Source: Solwaraspora sp. WMMD1047 (GTDB taxonomy: Bacteria > Actinomycetota > Actinomycetes > Mycobacteriales > Micromonosporaceae). Taken from it: 64,000 nt of DNA. The DNA is taken from contig NZ_JARUBL010000001.1 in assembly GCF_029626155.1 (NCBI RefSeq), positions 5,560,501 to 5,624,500 of the forward strand. Direction: 5' to 3'. Both the position numbers and the translations under genes were made by a program. The notes under the pieces are model-generated. The model was given only the letters and a program-made list of their open reading frames with translations. It was not told the DNA's origin and ran no database searches. How positions within the stretch are numbered: the stretch's first letter is position 1; each line of letters opens with the position of its first letter. Of the stretch, positions 1 through 8,387 are shown in pieces.

Positions 1-663
1 CGGGTCGGCGATCGCCCGGGGCAGGGCGGCCATCCCGCCGGCCGGCAGCCCGATCCGGCCGCGGGCGAACGACCGCAGGATCATCGCGAAGACCCGGCTC
101 GACGTCGTCAGCTCCCGCTCGGCGAGCACCCCGGACAGGAACGGCCGGACCAGCTCCTCGATGATCCGGTCGGAGAGCCCGGCCCGGCGCAGCGCCACCT
201 CGGTGGTCGACTCGGGCGCGGCGAGCAGCCGGCCGGGCGGCAGCGCGGCGCAGCCCGCGGCGAGCCCGGCCAGGCGTACCCGGTCCAGGGCGGTGCCCAC
301 GTCGGCGACCGCCGTCCGGGCCGCGCCGGCCGGCTCGCGCAGCGGGTTGACCAGCCGGTGCAGTGCGTCGCCGCGCCGTACCAGCACCCCGGAGGTGAAG
401 TAGCCCAGTTCGAGGGTGTCGACGTCGAGCAGGGTGCCGAGCCGGGGATAGCCGGTGTTGAGGACCTGGAAGCCCCGGTCCAGCAGGTAGCCGTCGACGG
501 CGTCGGTGGTGACCCGGCCGCCGAGCCGGTCCGCCGCCTCCACCAGCACCCACGGCACCCCGGCCCGGTGCAGCCGGCGGGCGGCGGCCAGCCCGGCCAG
601 CCCACCCCCGACGATGACGACGTCGGACTCGGTGGGCAGCGTGGTGGGCGGGGGATCGGTCAT
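1..663 (-). CDS. FAD-dependent oxidoreductase (amine oxidase / phytoene desaturase type), C-terminus outside window
   Basis: The protein begins with a short leader followed by VVIVGGGLAGLAAARRL, the N-terminal dinucleotide-binding fold of flavoprotein amine oxidases and desaturases. It is followed by VEAADRLGGRV, the GG-doublet motif that contacts FAD. Only the first 221 codons lie in the window, so the substrate domain and the C-terminal FAD contact are not visible. By family it should be a cytosolic oxidase or desaturase; the substrate cannot be read. The start is the ATG at 661-663. A tRNA gene lies just upstream on the same strand. Confidence 0.85.
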   Translation of the reverse strand, partial: MTDPPPTTLPTESDVVIVGGGLAGLAAARRLHRAGVPWVLVEAADRLGGRVTTDAVDGYLLDRGFQVLNTGYPRLGTLLDVDTLELGYFTSGVLVRRGDALHRLVNPLREPAGAARTAVADVGTALDRVRLAGLAAGCAALPPGRLLAAPESTTEVALRRAGLSDRIIEELVRPFLSGVLAERELTTSSRVFAMILRSFARGRIGLPAGGMAALPRAIADP

Positions 664-714
664 GGATACGAGAATGCCCGCCGGGTGGCCGGCGGGCACG
701 TGGGGGCGGGAAAG

Positions 715-787
715 CTCCCCCGTTTGGACTCGAACCAAAAACCTGCCGGTTAACAGCCGGCTGCTCTGCCAATTGAGCTACGGGGGA
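715..787 (-). tRNA. tRNA-Asn (anticodon GTT)
   Basis: The reverse complement folds as a full cloverleaf of 73 nt. The acceptor stem TCCCCCG pairs with CGGGGGA, the D arm contains AGCTCAATTGGCAGAGC, the anticodon loop is CTGTTAA with anticodon GTT, and the T arm contains GGTTCGAGTCC. The discriminator base is G and CCA is not encoded. No integrase or duplicated 3' end is seen next to it, so it is not an obvious attachment site. Confidence 0.96.
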
Positions 788-1041
788 TCGCTGCTCACGA
801 CGCTGGATGTCTCCGGCGCCGCGCGACCGGGATCAGAGTACAGGATCAACCGCCCCGTCCGGCTACCGGGTTACCGTGACCGCTGGGCATCGTCGTCGGC
901 AATTTGTCGCGCCCGCCACTATGAGGCGTGAGCGCGGAGCAGTATGGGTAGGTAACCGGGGACAGACGACGCAGGCGCGACAGGGTTGGCAACTGGGAAC
1001 TCCGGTGGCGCAACCCGGCGTCAGGCACGAAAGGAGCCGCC

Positions 1042-1410
1042 ATGCGCGGAAAGCTGTGGTTTATCGGCGGGCTGGCAGCGGGCTTCGTCCTGGGCGCCCG
1101 CGCGGGCCGGGAGAAGTACGAAGAGCTGGTCTTCAAGGGCAAGAAGGTGCTGGACCACCCGACCGTCCAGGAGGCGGCCGGCGTGGCGCAGGCCCAGGCC
1201 AACCGGCTCTACGCCGAGGGCAAGGACCGGCTCAGCCACACCCGGCTGGGTGAGAAGCTGAGCCCGGCCAACGGCGGCACCAGCAGCAGCGCCACCACCG
1301 CGGAGCTGGGCACGACCGAGAGCACCCTCGCCGGCAGCGGCACCAAGGGGACCTCGACCACCACCTCCGGCAAGTCCTCCGGCTCGGGAGCCAACGGCAC
1401 CGCGTTGTGA
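1042..1410 (+). CDS. small membrane-anchored YtxH-like protein
   Basis: 122 residues. The N-terminus MRGKLWFIGGLAAGFVLGARAG forms one glycine/alanine-rich membrane helix followed by a basic-acidic amphipathic stretch (about residues 25-75). The last 45 residues are a Ser/Thr/Gly-rich tail of low complexity. The layout resembles short actinobacterial YtxH-like proteins of unknown function, with the tail probably exposed or disordered. AAGGAGCC lies just upstream of the ATG. A strong hairpin follows the stop, so the gene seems to be a single transcription unit. Confidence 0.75.
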   Translation: MRGKLWFIGGLAAGFVLGARAGREKYEELVFKGKKVLDHPTVQEAAGVAQAQANRLYAEGKDRLSHTRLGEKLSPANGGTSSSATTAELGTTESTLAGSGTKGTSTTTSGKSSGSGANGTAL

Positions 1411-1421
1411 GCACCAACAGC

Positions 1422-1461
1422 CAATGGGCCGGTCACCCCGCACGGGGTGACCGGCCCATTG
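1422..1461. terminator. bidirectional hairpin terminator
   Basis: A perfect 19-bp inverted repeat (1422-1440 with 1443-1461) is separated by 2 bases. It lies between the 1042-1410 gene and the convergent minus-strand gene ending at 1471. There is no strong T tract, as is usual for high-GC actinobacterial terminators. Its symmetry suggests it serves both genes. Confidence 0.8.
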
Positions 1462-1470
1462 TCGTCAGGC

Positions 1471-2478
1471 TCAGTCCTTGCTGGCGAAGGCGGCGTCGAA
1501 GGCGGCGTCCGGGGCGTCGAAGGCGAGCCGGCGGACGAACTGCAGCGCCTCCGGGGCACCGATCAGGCGGTCCATCCCGGCGTCCTCCCACTCGATCGAG
1601 ATCGGGCCGGTGTAGCCGATGGCGTTCAACGCCCGGAAACAGTCCTCCCACGGCACGTCGCCGTGCCCGGTGGAGACGAAGTCCCAGCCCCGGCGCAGGT
1701 CCGCCCAGGGCAGGTGGGAGGAGAGCCGGCCGCGCCGGCCGTCGCCGGTGCGTACCTTGGCGTCCTTGCAGTCGACGTGGTAGATCCGGTCGGCGAACTC
1801 CAGAATGAAGTTCACCGGGTCCAGCTCCTGCCAGACGAAGTGCGACGGGTCCCAGTTCAGGCCGAACGCCGGCCGGTTGCCGATCGCCTCCAGCGCCCGC
1901 CGGGTGGTCCAGTAGTCGTACGCGATCTCGCTCGGGTGGACCTCGTGGGCGAACCGGACGCCGACCTCGTCGTACACGTCGAGGATCGGGTTCCAGCGGT
2001 CGGCGAAGTCCTGGTAACCGCGTTCGATCATCTCCGGCGGCACCGGCGGGAACATCGCCAGGGTGTGCCAGATCGACGAGCCGGTGAACCCGACCACCGT
2101 GTTGACGCCGAGCTTGGCCGCCACCCGGGCGGTGTTCTTCATCTCCTCGGCGGCCCGCTGGCGGACCCCCTCGGGCTCGCCGTCGCCCCAGATCCGGGCC
2201 GGCAGGATGCCCTGGTGCCGCTCGTCGATCGGGTGGTCGCAGACCGCCTGACCGACCAGGTGGTTGGAGATCGTGAAGACCTTGAGGTTGTACTTGGCCA
2301 GGGTCTCCCGCTTGCGGTCGAGGTACGAGTCGTCGTTGAGCGCCCGGTCGACATCCAGATGGTCACCCCAGCAGGCGATCTCCAGCCCGTCGTAGCCCCA
2401 TTCGGAGGTGAGTCGACACACTTCCTCGAACGGCAGATCGGCCCACTGGCCGGTGAAGAGGGTGATCGGTCGCGGCAT
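1471..2478 (-). CDS. sugar phosphate isomerase/epimerase (xylose-isomerase-like TIM barrel)
   Basis: 335 residues starting [19 protein letters not shown]. Family hallmarks are [15 protein letters not shown] near the N-terminus, metal-ligand segments [11 protein letters not shown] and [11 protein letters not shown], and a C-terminal [12 protein letters not shown]. These AP-endonuclease-2-like barrels bind divalent metal and isomerise or epimerise sugars, keto-sugars or inosose. The start at 2478 is set by a GGGGAG about 8 bases upstream; the open frame further upstream overlaps the ThuA gene and is not used. The gene is last in the 8166-1471 minus-strand cluster, about 240 bases after the ThuA gene. 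Substrate is unknown; neighbours suggest a keto-glycoside or cyclitol. Confidence 0.88.
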   Translation of the reverse strand: MPRPITLFTGQWADLPFEEVCRLTSEWGYDGLEIACWGDHLDVDRALNDDSYLDRKRETLAKYNLKVFTISNHLVGQAVCDHPIDERHQGILPARIWGDGEPEGVRQRAAEEMKNTARVAAKLGVNTVVGFTGSSIWHTLAMFPPVPPEMIERGYQDFADRWNPILDVYDEVGVRFAHEVHPSEIAYDYWTTRRALEAIGNRPAFGLNWDPSHFVWQELDPVNFILEFADRIYHVDCKDAKVRTGDGRRGRLSSHLPWADLRRGWDFVSTGHGDVPWEDCFRALNAIGYTGPISIEWEDAGMDRLIGAPEALQFVRRLAFDAPDAAFDAAFASKD

Positions 2479-2717
2479 AGTTCCTACTCCCCTGTTGGTT
2501 GCCTGGGATTCCCGCCGGTCGCCGGGCAGGCGGCGGCCGTGGGCAGGGGCGAGGGAGCCGGCCCGCAGCGTACGGGGGCCGCTCCGCTGGCGGCGGCGCG
2601 ACGGGTGCCCACGGGCACCTGGGCCGGGCGGGTTGCGCCTCCCGTCCGGTCGCCGGCCACCTCCGAGGAGGGCCGCCCTCCACTCTAGGCCCCGCTCCGC
2701 CGGCCGGCTAGCCGCGG

Positions 2718-4052
2718 CTAGCCGCCGAGCTCCCGGATCCGGATGTTGCGGAACGACACCTCGTCGCCGTCGCCGTGGTTCTGCAGCCCGATGTGACCGG
2801 CCAGCGACCGGGCCGGATCGGTGTTGGTGAAGTCGTTGATCCGCACCCCGTTCAGGAAGACCTGCAGCCGCTCCCCCTCGACCAGCAGTTCGTAGCTGTT
2901 CCACTCGCCCGGCGGGTTCAGCGCGGCGTCGCGGGCGGCCAGGTCGGCCGACTTGACGGGGTAGACCGCGCCGGTGGTGCGGTCGGCGGCGTCGGTCGCG
3001 TCGATCTGGACCTCGTAGCCGTTGCTCACCGCCGACCAGGGGTCGTCCGACGGCGGGAAGCCGATGAACACCCCCGAGTTGTCGTCGCCGGCCAGCCGCC
3101 AGTCCAGCTTCAACGAGTACGACCCGAACTGACGGGCGCGGTACCAGTAGAGACCCATCCCGCCGACCGAGGTGAGGGTGCCGTCGGAGTCGGTGAAGCC
3201 ACCCGGCCCGGCCTGCGCCCAGCCGGCACCGGGGGGCAGCGGGGTGTAGCCGCTCTCCGGGCGGCAGTCGGCCCGGGTCCGGCCGGCCGCGTACCGGATG
3301 CCGCCGAGCAGGTGGGTCCGGAAGGCCGGCTCGGCGTACGCGGCGTCGGTGTGGCCGCCGCCGGTGTAGAAGGACCGACCCCCCTGGTACGCCTTGCACC
3401 AGGCGTGCGGGTGGTCGGCGCCCATCGTGCCGCCGGAGTAGCTGGCCTCGTCGAGGGTGGCCAGCACCCGGGCGGTGGACCGGGCGTTGGACCGGTAGTC
3501 GTACCACTCGTCGGTGCGGGTCCAGGTCCGCGGCAGGTGGGCGGTGGCGGCGTGCCCCCGATCCACCACCGTCACGTCCGCCTGCTGGACCGGCGGATGC
3601 GAGGCGAAGTACGCCCCGACCAGGTCGCCGTAGAACGGCCAGTCGTATTCGGTGTCGGCGGCGGAGTGCACCCCGACGTACCCGCCGCCGCCCCGGATGT
3701 AGGCCTCGAAGGCGGCCTGCTGGCTGCCGTCCAGCACGTCCCCGGTGGTGTTGAGGAAGACCACCGCCTCGTACCCGGCCAGGTTGTCGGCGGTGAAGGC
3801 GGCGGCGTCCTCGGTGGCGGTGACGGTGAAGTCGTGCGCCGCGCCGAGCTCGCGGATGGCCTGGGTGCCGGCGGCGATCGAGTCGTGCCGGAAGCCGGCG
3901 GTGGCGGAGAAGACCAGCACGTCGTACCCGGAATCGTCGACGCCGACGGTCGGCCCGGCCCCGCCGGGGCTGTCGACCTCGGCCGGGCCGGTGCAGGCGA
4001 GCGTGGCGGTCACGGCCAGCACGCCGAGCATGGGGCGGAGGAATCTGCGCAT
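2718..4052 (-). CDS. secreted ThuA domain - DUF1080 (3-keto-disaccharide hydrolase) fusion, possible lipoprotein
   Basis: 444 residues. An N-terminal export signal ([20 protein letters not shown]) could end in a lipobox cysteine, though TLAC is not a canonical lipobox. Residues about 40-260 are a ThuA-like glutamine-amidotransferase-fold domain ([46 protein letters not shown]). Residues about 265-444 are a DUF1080 beta-jelly-roll ([45 protein letters not shown]). DUF1080 proteins are linked to hydrolysis of 3-keto-glycosides, and ThuA proteins occur in disaccharide-use operons. The product should act outside the membrane on a sugar conjugate. It starts 5 bases after the polyprenyl synthase stop, so the two are probably co-translated. 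Confidence 0.88.
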   Translation of the reverse strand: MRRFLRPMLGVLAVTATLACTGPAEVDSPGGAGPTVGVDDSGYDVLVFSATAGFRHDSIAAGTQAIRELGAAHDFTVTATEDAAAFTADNLAGYEAVVFLNTTGDVLDGSQQAAFEAYIRGGGGYVGVHSAADTEYDWPFYGDLVGAYFASHPPVQQADVTVVDRGHAATAHLPRTWTRTDEWYDYRSNARSTARVLATLDEASYSGGTMGADHPHAWCKAYQGGRSFYTGGGHTDAAYAEPAFRTHLLGGIRYAAGRTRADCRPESGYTPLPPGAGWAQAGPGGFTDSDGTLTSVGGMGLYWYRARQFGSYSLKLDWRLAGDDNSGVFIGFPPSDDPWSAVSNGYEVQIDATDAADRTTGAVYPVKSADLAARDAALNPPGEWNSYELLVEGERLQVFLNGVRINDFTNTDPARSLAGHIGLQNHGDGDEVSFRNIRIRELGG

Positions 4053-4057
4053 CGTCG

Positions 4058-5122
4058 CTACTCCCGCCGGTCCACGGCCCGGGCGGCGAGGGCGGCCAAC
4101 GCCGCGCGGGCCGCGCCGGAGATGGGCGCCCGGTCCAGGGCGGCCAGCGCCGTCTCGGCCCGTTCCTTGATCATCCGCTCGACCTGGTGCAGTGCCCCGG
4201 TGTCGACGATGACGGCCCGCAGCGTCGCGGCGCCGCCGTCGTCCAGGTCGGGCCGGCCGAACAGCTCCGCCAGCCGGGCCGCCTGGTCCCGGTCCGCGCC
4301 CCGCCGGGCCAGCGCGATGAGCACCGTCGACTTGCCCTCCCGCAGGTCGTCCAGGACCGACTTGCCGGTCACCGCCGGGTCCCCGAACACGCCGAGCACG
4401 TCGTCGCGGAGCTGGAACGCGTCGCCGAGCGGGTCGCCGAACTCCTGGTACGCCGTCAGGACGTCCGCGCCGGCCCCGGCCAACGCGGCGCCGACCTGCA
4501 GCGGCCGGGTCACCGTGTACCGCGCCGCCTTCATCCGGATCACCCGCAGCGCGCTCTCCAGCGAGCCGTCGTCCATCCCGGCGACCAGGTCGAGGTACTG
4601 ACCGGCGATCACCTCGGTGCGCATCGCCGCGAAGACCCGGTGCCCGCGCGCGGTCTGCTCGGCCGGCAGCCCGCAGTGCTGGAACATCTCGTCGGCCCAG
4701 GCGGCGCAGAGGTCACCGCAGAGCAACGCCGCGTTGTGCCCGTACCGACCCGCGTCCCCCCGCCACGCCGACCGGGCATGCAGATCCGTGAAGAACCGGT
4801 GCACCGACGGCTCACCCCGCCGCTGATCACTACCGTCCATGATGTCGTCGTGAATCAACGCGAACGCGTGGAAAATCTCCAACGCCGCCGCCGCGGCCAC
4901 GATCTCCCGACAGTCCGGACCACCGGCCCCCCGCCAACCCCAGTAACAGAACGTCGGCCGCAACCGCTTCCCACCGGCCAGCACGAACCGGCGCAACCGG
5001 TCGAGCGCCACCCGCGGCGCGCTGGCCGGCCAGGCCGCCTGCTGCCGGGTCAGGAAGGCGGCGAGCTGCGCGTCGAAGCGCCCCCGCAACTCCCGGGAGG
5101 CCGCCCCCGGGGCCGCGGTCAC
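4058..5122 (-). CDS. polyprenyl diphosphate synthase (trans-isoprenyl, GGPP/hexaprenyl type)
   Basis: 354 residues. Motifs in order: [14 protein letters not shown], the first aspartate-rich motif LIHDDIMD followed by [15 protein letters not shown], and the second motif [12 protein letters not shown] with [16 protein letters not shown]. These are the metal-diphosphate sites of class I chain-elongating prenyl synthases condensing IPP with allylic diphosphates. Product length cannot be fixed by eye. I chose the GTG at 5120-5122, two bases after the EboE stop; the longer open frame upstream is antisense-like spill-over into EboE. Sitting in one operon with a UbiA-type prenyltransferase, it probably supplies that enzyme's donor. 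Confidence 0.92.
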   Translation of the reverse strand: MTAAPGAASRELRGRFDAQLAAFLTRQQAAWPASAPRVALDRLRRFVLAGGKRLRPTFCYWGWRGAGGPDCREIVAAAAALEIFHAFALIHDDIMDGSDQRRGEPSVHRFFTDLHARSAWRGDAGRYGHNAALLCGDLCAAWADEMFQHCGLPAEQTARGHRVFAAMRTEVIAGQYLDLVAGMDDGSLESALRVIRMKAARYTVTRPLQVGAALAGAGADVLTAYQEFGDPLGDAFQLRDDVLGVFGDPAVTGKSVLDDLREGKSTVLIALARRGADRDQAARLAELFGRPDLDDGGAATLRAVIVDTGALHQVERMIKERAETALAALDRAPISGAARAALAALAARAVDRRE

Positions 5123-5124
5123 CG

Positions 5125-6327
5125 TCAGCCCCCGGTCCCGGGCGGCCCCACCGGCTCGACCACCCGGAGCCCGAGCTCCACCAGCTCGTCGCGGGCGAAG
5201 GCGAGCTCCGCGGCGATCCCGGCCACCAGGCCGTCGGCCGAGTCCGGCCGCCGTGCCGGCGGCAGCACCCCCCAGGTGTACGTCTCGACGTCGAGGTGGT
5301 CGCAGCCGGCCCGGTCGCCGCCGAGCAGCTCCCGCAGCGCCATCCGCAGGACCGGAACGGTGGAGCGCAGCGGCGGTTCCGGGTCGGCGTGCAGCGGCAC
5401 GTGGTAGTGCACCCGCCAGGCGCCGGGCAGCCCGGCGTCCAGTGCGGCGTCCAGGTCGTCGGCGGCGCACCGGGGGTCGGCCGGGTCGGCCGCCCCGGCG
5501 CAGCCGGCGCTGCGGGTCTGATGCAGGAACCGCGGTTCGACGTACCCGCGCAGGGCGTCCGCGGCGGCGACCGGGTCGTCCGCCGCCAGGGCCGCCGAGA
5601 CCTGGACCTTCACCACCGGCAGCCCGGCAGCGCGCAGCCGGTGCAGCGCCGCCGCCGGCTCCTCCCAGGCGCAGGCCAGGTGGGCCAGGTCCAGGCAGAC
5701 CCCGAGCCGGTCGGTGTCCACCCGGGACAGCCGTTCGGCAGCCTGGGCGGTGGACTCGACCAGGCAGCCGGGCTCCGGCTCGAAGCCGACCCGCACCGCC
5801 CGGCCGGTCCGCCAGGCGATCTCGGTCAGGCTGGTGGCGAGCTTGTCGAGCAGTCGGGTGCTGGCCGCCGACCGGGCCTCGTCCCACGGTTCCCGCCAGC
5901 CCAGCGGCAGGGTCGAGATGCTGCCCCGCAGCGCGTCGTCGGGGAGCAGGTCGACCAGGATCCGGGCCAGGTCGAGGGTGTAGTCGAGCCGCTCCCGGGT
6001 GGTCCAGTCCGGCTGGTAGACGCCCATCTTGACCACCGGCGCCTGGAACGACTGGTACGGGAAGCCGTTGAGGGTGACCACCTCCAGGCCGCGGGCGTCC
6101 AGTTCGGCGCGCAGCTTGCGCCGCAGCGCCGGCCGCTCGGCCAGCGCCGACGCCACCGGGGCGGCCAGCCACAGTCCCAACCCGAGTACGTCGGCGCCGA
6201 GCCGCTCCCGGATCGGTGTGGCGTAGCTGTCAAGCTGCCCGATCACGCCAGCCAGATCCTCGGCGGGGTGCACGTTCGTGCAGTAGCCCAGGTGGACGGT
6301 CTGCCCGTCCCGGTGGCGCAGTCGCAT
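5125..6327 (-). CDS. eboE: metabolite traffic protein EboE
   Basis: 400 residues with the EboE-type opening HLGYCTNVHPAEDL, then a TIM barrel of the xylose-isomerase-like superfamily: VVTLNGFPYQSF, GFEPEPGCLVES, LGVCLDLAHLACAWE, and a late HLDVETYTWGVLP. Ebo proteins have been implicated in moving scytonemin precursors to the cyanobacterial periplasm and occur in many bacteria, often beside a UbiA-like prenyltransferase; their chemistry is unresolved. The ATG at 6327 follows AGGGAGA. It ends 2 bases before the prenyl synthase start. An insertion-like CAGAADPADPRCAADD stretch (about residues 272-287) is of uncertain meaning. Confidence 0.85.
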   Translation of the reverse strand: MRLRHRDGQTVHLGYCTNVHPAEDLAGVIGQLDSYATPIRERLGADVLGLGLWLAAPVASALAERPALRRKLRAELDARGLEVVTLNGFPYQSFQAPVVKMGVYQPDWTTRERLDYTLDLARILVDLLPDDALRGSISTLPLGWREPWDEARSAASTRLLDKLATSLTEIAWRTGRAVRVGFEPEPGCLVESTAQAAERLSRVDTDRLGVCLDLAHLACAWEEPAAALHRLRAAGLPVVKVQVSAALAADDPVAAADALRGYVEPRFLHQTRSAGCAGAADPADPRCAADDLDAALDAGLPGAWRVHYHVPLHADPEPPLRSTVPVLRMALRELLGGDRAGCDHLDVETYTWGVLPPARRPDSADGLVAGIAAELAFARDELVELGLRVVEPVGPPGTGG

Positions 6328-6403
6328 CAGGCGTCTCCCTGTGGGGTCGTGTCCGGCTCGATCGTGGTCACCTCGAAAGTAGGCCGCCGGTGCGGAATCC
6401 GCA

Positions 6404-7285
6404 TCATGTCGGCCGGGCCGATCCGGCGCGTTCCGCCGCCCGCAGGAACTCCAGCGACCGGGCCGCCACCCCCGGTGCGTCGTGCGAGTGCCGGGGCAGC
6501 TCGACCGCGACCAGGCCCGGGTATCCGGCGTCCCCGAGCGCCCGCAGCACGGGCGGGAAGTCGATCTCCCCGGTGCCGAACTCCAGGTGCTCGTGCACTC
6601 CCCGGCGCATGTCGTCGATCTGCACGTTTACCAGGTGGTCCGCCACCGCCGTGACGCACTGGGGCACCGGCGCCGGCTCCAGGCAGCGACAGTGCCCGAT
6701 GTCGAGGGTGATCCCGAAGATCGGCGGCGCGCCGAGCGCGGTCCGCAGCCGCTGCCAGTCCGCGATGTCGGCGACCAGCATCCCCGGTTCGGGCTCGAAG
6801 CCGATCGGCAGGCCCGCCGCGTCGGCGACCTCGACGATCTCGGCGCAACCGGCCACCAGCCGGTCCCAGGCGGCCGGTTCGGCCAGCCCGGCCGGCCGGA
6901 CCCCGGACCAGAACGAGACCGCCTCCGCGCCCAGGTCGGCGCCGATCGCCACCGCCCGGCGGAGAAACTCGATCCGCAGCGCCGGATCGTCGTGCAGCAG
7001 GGTGGGGGCGTGCTTTCGCCACGGGTCGAGCAGGTACCGGGCTCCGGTCTCGATCACCAGGCCCAGGTCGAGGTCGGCCAGCCGGGCGCCCAACGCGGCC
7101 ACCCGCGCGGCCAGGTCGGCGCCGAACGGGTCGAGGTGGTCGTGGTCGAGGGTCAGCGCCACTCCCCGGTAACCCAGCTCGGCGAGGACGGTGAGCGCGT
7201 CGTCCAGCCGGTGGTTGGCGAAGCCGTTGGTGCCGTACCCGAACCGCAGCCCGCCGCCCGACCCGCCGGTGCTGGTGCCGGTCAT
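6404..7285 (-). CDS. sugar phosphate isomerase/epimerase, Ebo-cluster type TIM barrel
   Basis: 293 residues. Opens with LRFGYGTNGFANHRLDDAL and shows GYRGVALTLDHDHLDPFG, IGFEPEPGMLVADI, FGITLDIGHCRCLEP, VNVQIDDMRRGVHEHL and a C-terminal GYPGLVAVELPRHSHDAP. His, Glu and Asp residues at strand ends match the metal site of AP-endonuclease-2-like isomerases. Its GFEPEPG and LDxxH segments parallel those of EboE, so the two may be distant paralogues. The start codon overlaps the prenyltransferase stop as ATGA (7282-7285), indicating translational coupling. Substrate unknown. Confidence 0.87.
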   Translation of the reverse strand: MTGTSTGGSGGGLRFGYGTNGFANHRLDDALTVLAELGYRGVALTLDHDHLDPFGADLAARVAALGARLADLDLGLVIETGARYLLDPWRKHAPTLLHDDPALRIEFLRRAVAIGADLGAEAVSFWSGVRPAGLAEPAAWDRLVAGCAEIVEVADAAGLPIGFEPEPGMLVADIADWQRLRTALGAPPIFGITLDIGHCRCLEPAPVPQCVTAVADHLVNVQIDDMRRGVHEHLEFGTGEIDFPPVLRALGDAGYPGLVAVELPRHSHDAPGVAARSLEFLRAAERAGSARPT

Positions 7286-8166
7286 GTCGGGGAGACCCAG
7301 CGGGCCAGCCGGCGGCCGAGCGGGGCGGCCGCGGCGACCACCGCGCCGAGCATCGGCGCGCCGGCCCGGGCCACCAGCGCGCCCTGCAGGGCGGGCAGGC
7401 CGGTGATGCCGGCGCCGACGGCCGACCGGACCTGGGCGGCCCCGGGGTCGGCCAGCACCCGGGCCTGCGCGGCGCCGTAGCGCAGCGCGTACCAGCCGGC
7501 CAGGGTCGCCGCCACCAGCCCGCGCACCGGCTCCGGCCCGACGTCGCTGTCCCGCCGGGCCGGGCCGGTGGCGGCCGCCGCGACGGCCACGGCGGCGGTG
7601 CCGGCCAGGGTGGCGGTGGGCAGCTCGCGGGTCGCGCCGTGCACCTCACGCCGGGACAGCGCGGTCACCGTGTAGGTGTGCGCGGCCACCGTGACCGCCG
7701 CCGGCACCGCCCGCGACAACCGGCCGCCGCTCGCCCCGAGCAGGACGTCGAGTCCCCGGCAGGCGGCCATCACCGCCGGACCGGCCGGGGTGTTCTTGGC
7801 CCACAGGTCGTACGCCCACACCGCACCTGCCAGCGGGACCGCGACGGTGAGGGCGCGCCGGCCGCCGGCCAGTCCGGCCAGGGCGAGGCCGGCGACGGTG
7901 AGCCCGGCCGAGAGGCCCAGGGCGGCGCCGGCGGTGACCCGGCCGCTGGGGATCGGCCGCTCCGGCCGTTCCGCGGCGTCCAGTTCCCGGTCGGCCCAGT
8001 CGTTGGCGGCCATCCCGGCCCAGTAGAGCAGCACCGACGTACCGGCCAGCGCCGGCACCCGCCGGTCCAGCGCTCCCGCGGCGGCGGCGCCGGCGACCAC
8101 GTCCCCGGGTACGGAGAGCGCGGCCGGTGCCCGGACCAGTTCCGCGAGATCGGCAGGTGTTGGCAT
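7282..8166 (-). CDS. UbiA-family prenyltransferase, EboC-like
   Basis: 294 residues, almost entirely hydrophobic with about eight membrane segments. The first allylic-diphosphate motif is NDWADRELDAAERPERPIPSG (the NDxxDxxxD signature). A second, weaker acidic/basic site follows around CRGLDVLLGASGG and SRREVHGATRE. UbiA enzymes attach a prenyl group to an aromatic, sugar or nucleobase acceptor in the membrane; EboC-type members accompany EboE. AAGGAGG precedes the ATG at 8166. This is the first gene of the cluster; a 221-base gap separates it from the ROK regulator. Confidence 0.88.
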   Translation of the reverse strand: MPTPADLAELVRAPAALSVPGDVVAGAAAAGALDRRVPALAGTSVLLYWAGMAANDWADRELDAAERPERPIPSGRVTAGAALGLSAGLTVAGLALAGLAGGRRALTVAVPLAGAVWAYDLWAKNTPAGPAVMAACRGLDVLLGASGGRLSRAVPAAVTVAAHTYTVTALSRREVHGATRELPTATLAGTAAVAVAAAATGPARRDSDVGPEPVRGLVAATLAGWYALRYGAAQARVLADPGAAQVRSAVGAGITGLPALQGALVARAGAPMLGAVVAAAAPLGRRLARWVSPT

Positions 8167-8387
8167 GGGGCCTCCTTGTTCGGATGGCGCGGCGTCGACC
8201 GCTGATCACCGGCTGGTCAGGCCGGCGGCGTTCGTACGCGGTCGAGCGGCGTCGCCCGCCGGATATCCGGCGGGGTCGATGTCGACCGGTTGGCCGACCG
8301 TACCCGGATCTCGTCGCGGCCGTCGCGCCGCCCGGCCCGGACGGTGCCGACGGCGGCCAGCCGGGGATCAGCGGTCGGAGGCCCCGG

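Noticed and set aside
715-787. tRNA-Asn as an integration site
   Set aside because: No integrase, no repeated tRNA 3' end and no foreign-looking genes adjoin it.
2775-4601. A 608-codon open frame opposite ThuA and the prenyl synthase
   Set aside because: Composition is Val/Gly/Arg-rich with no recognisable domain; both underlying minus-strand genes are certain.
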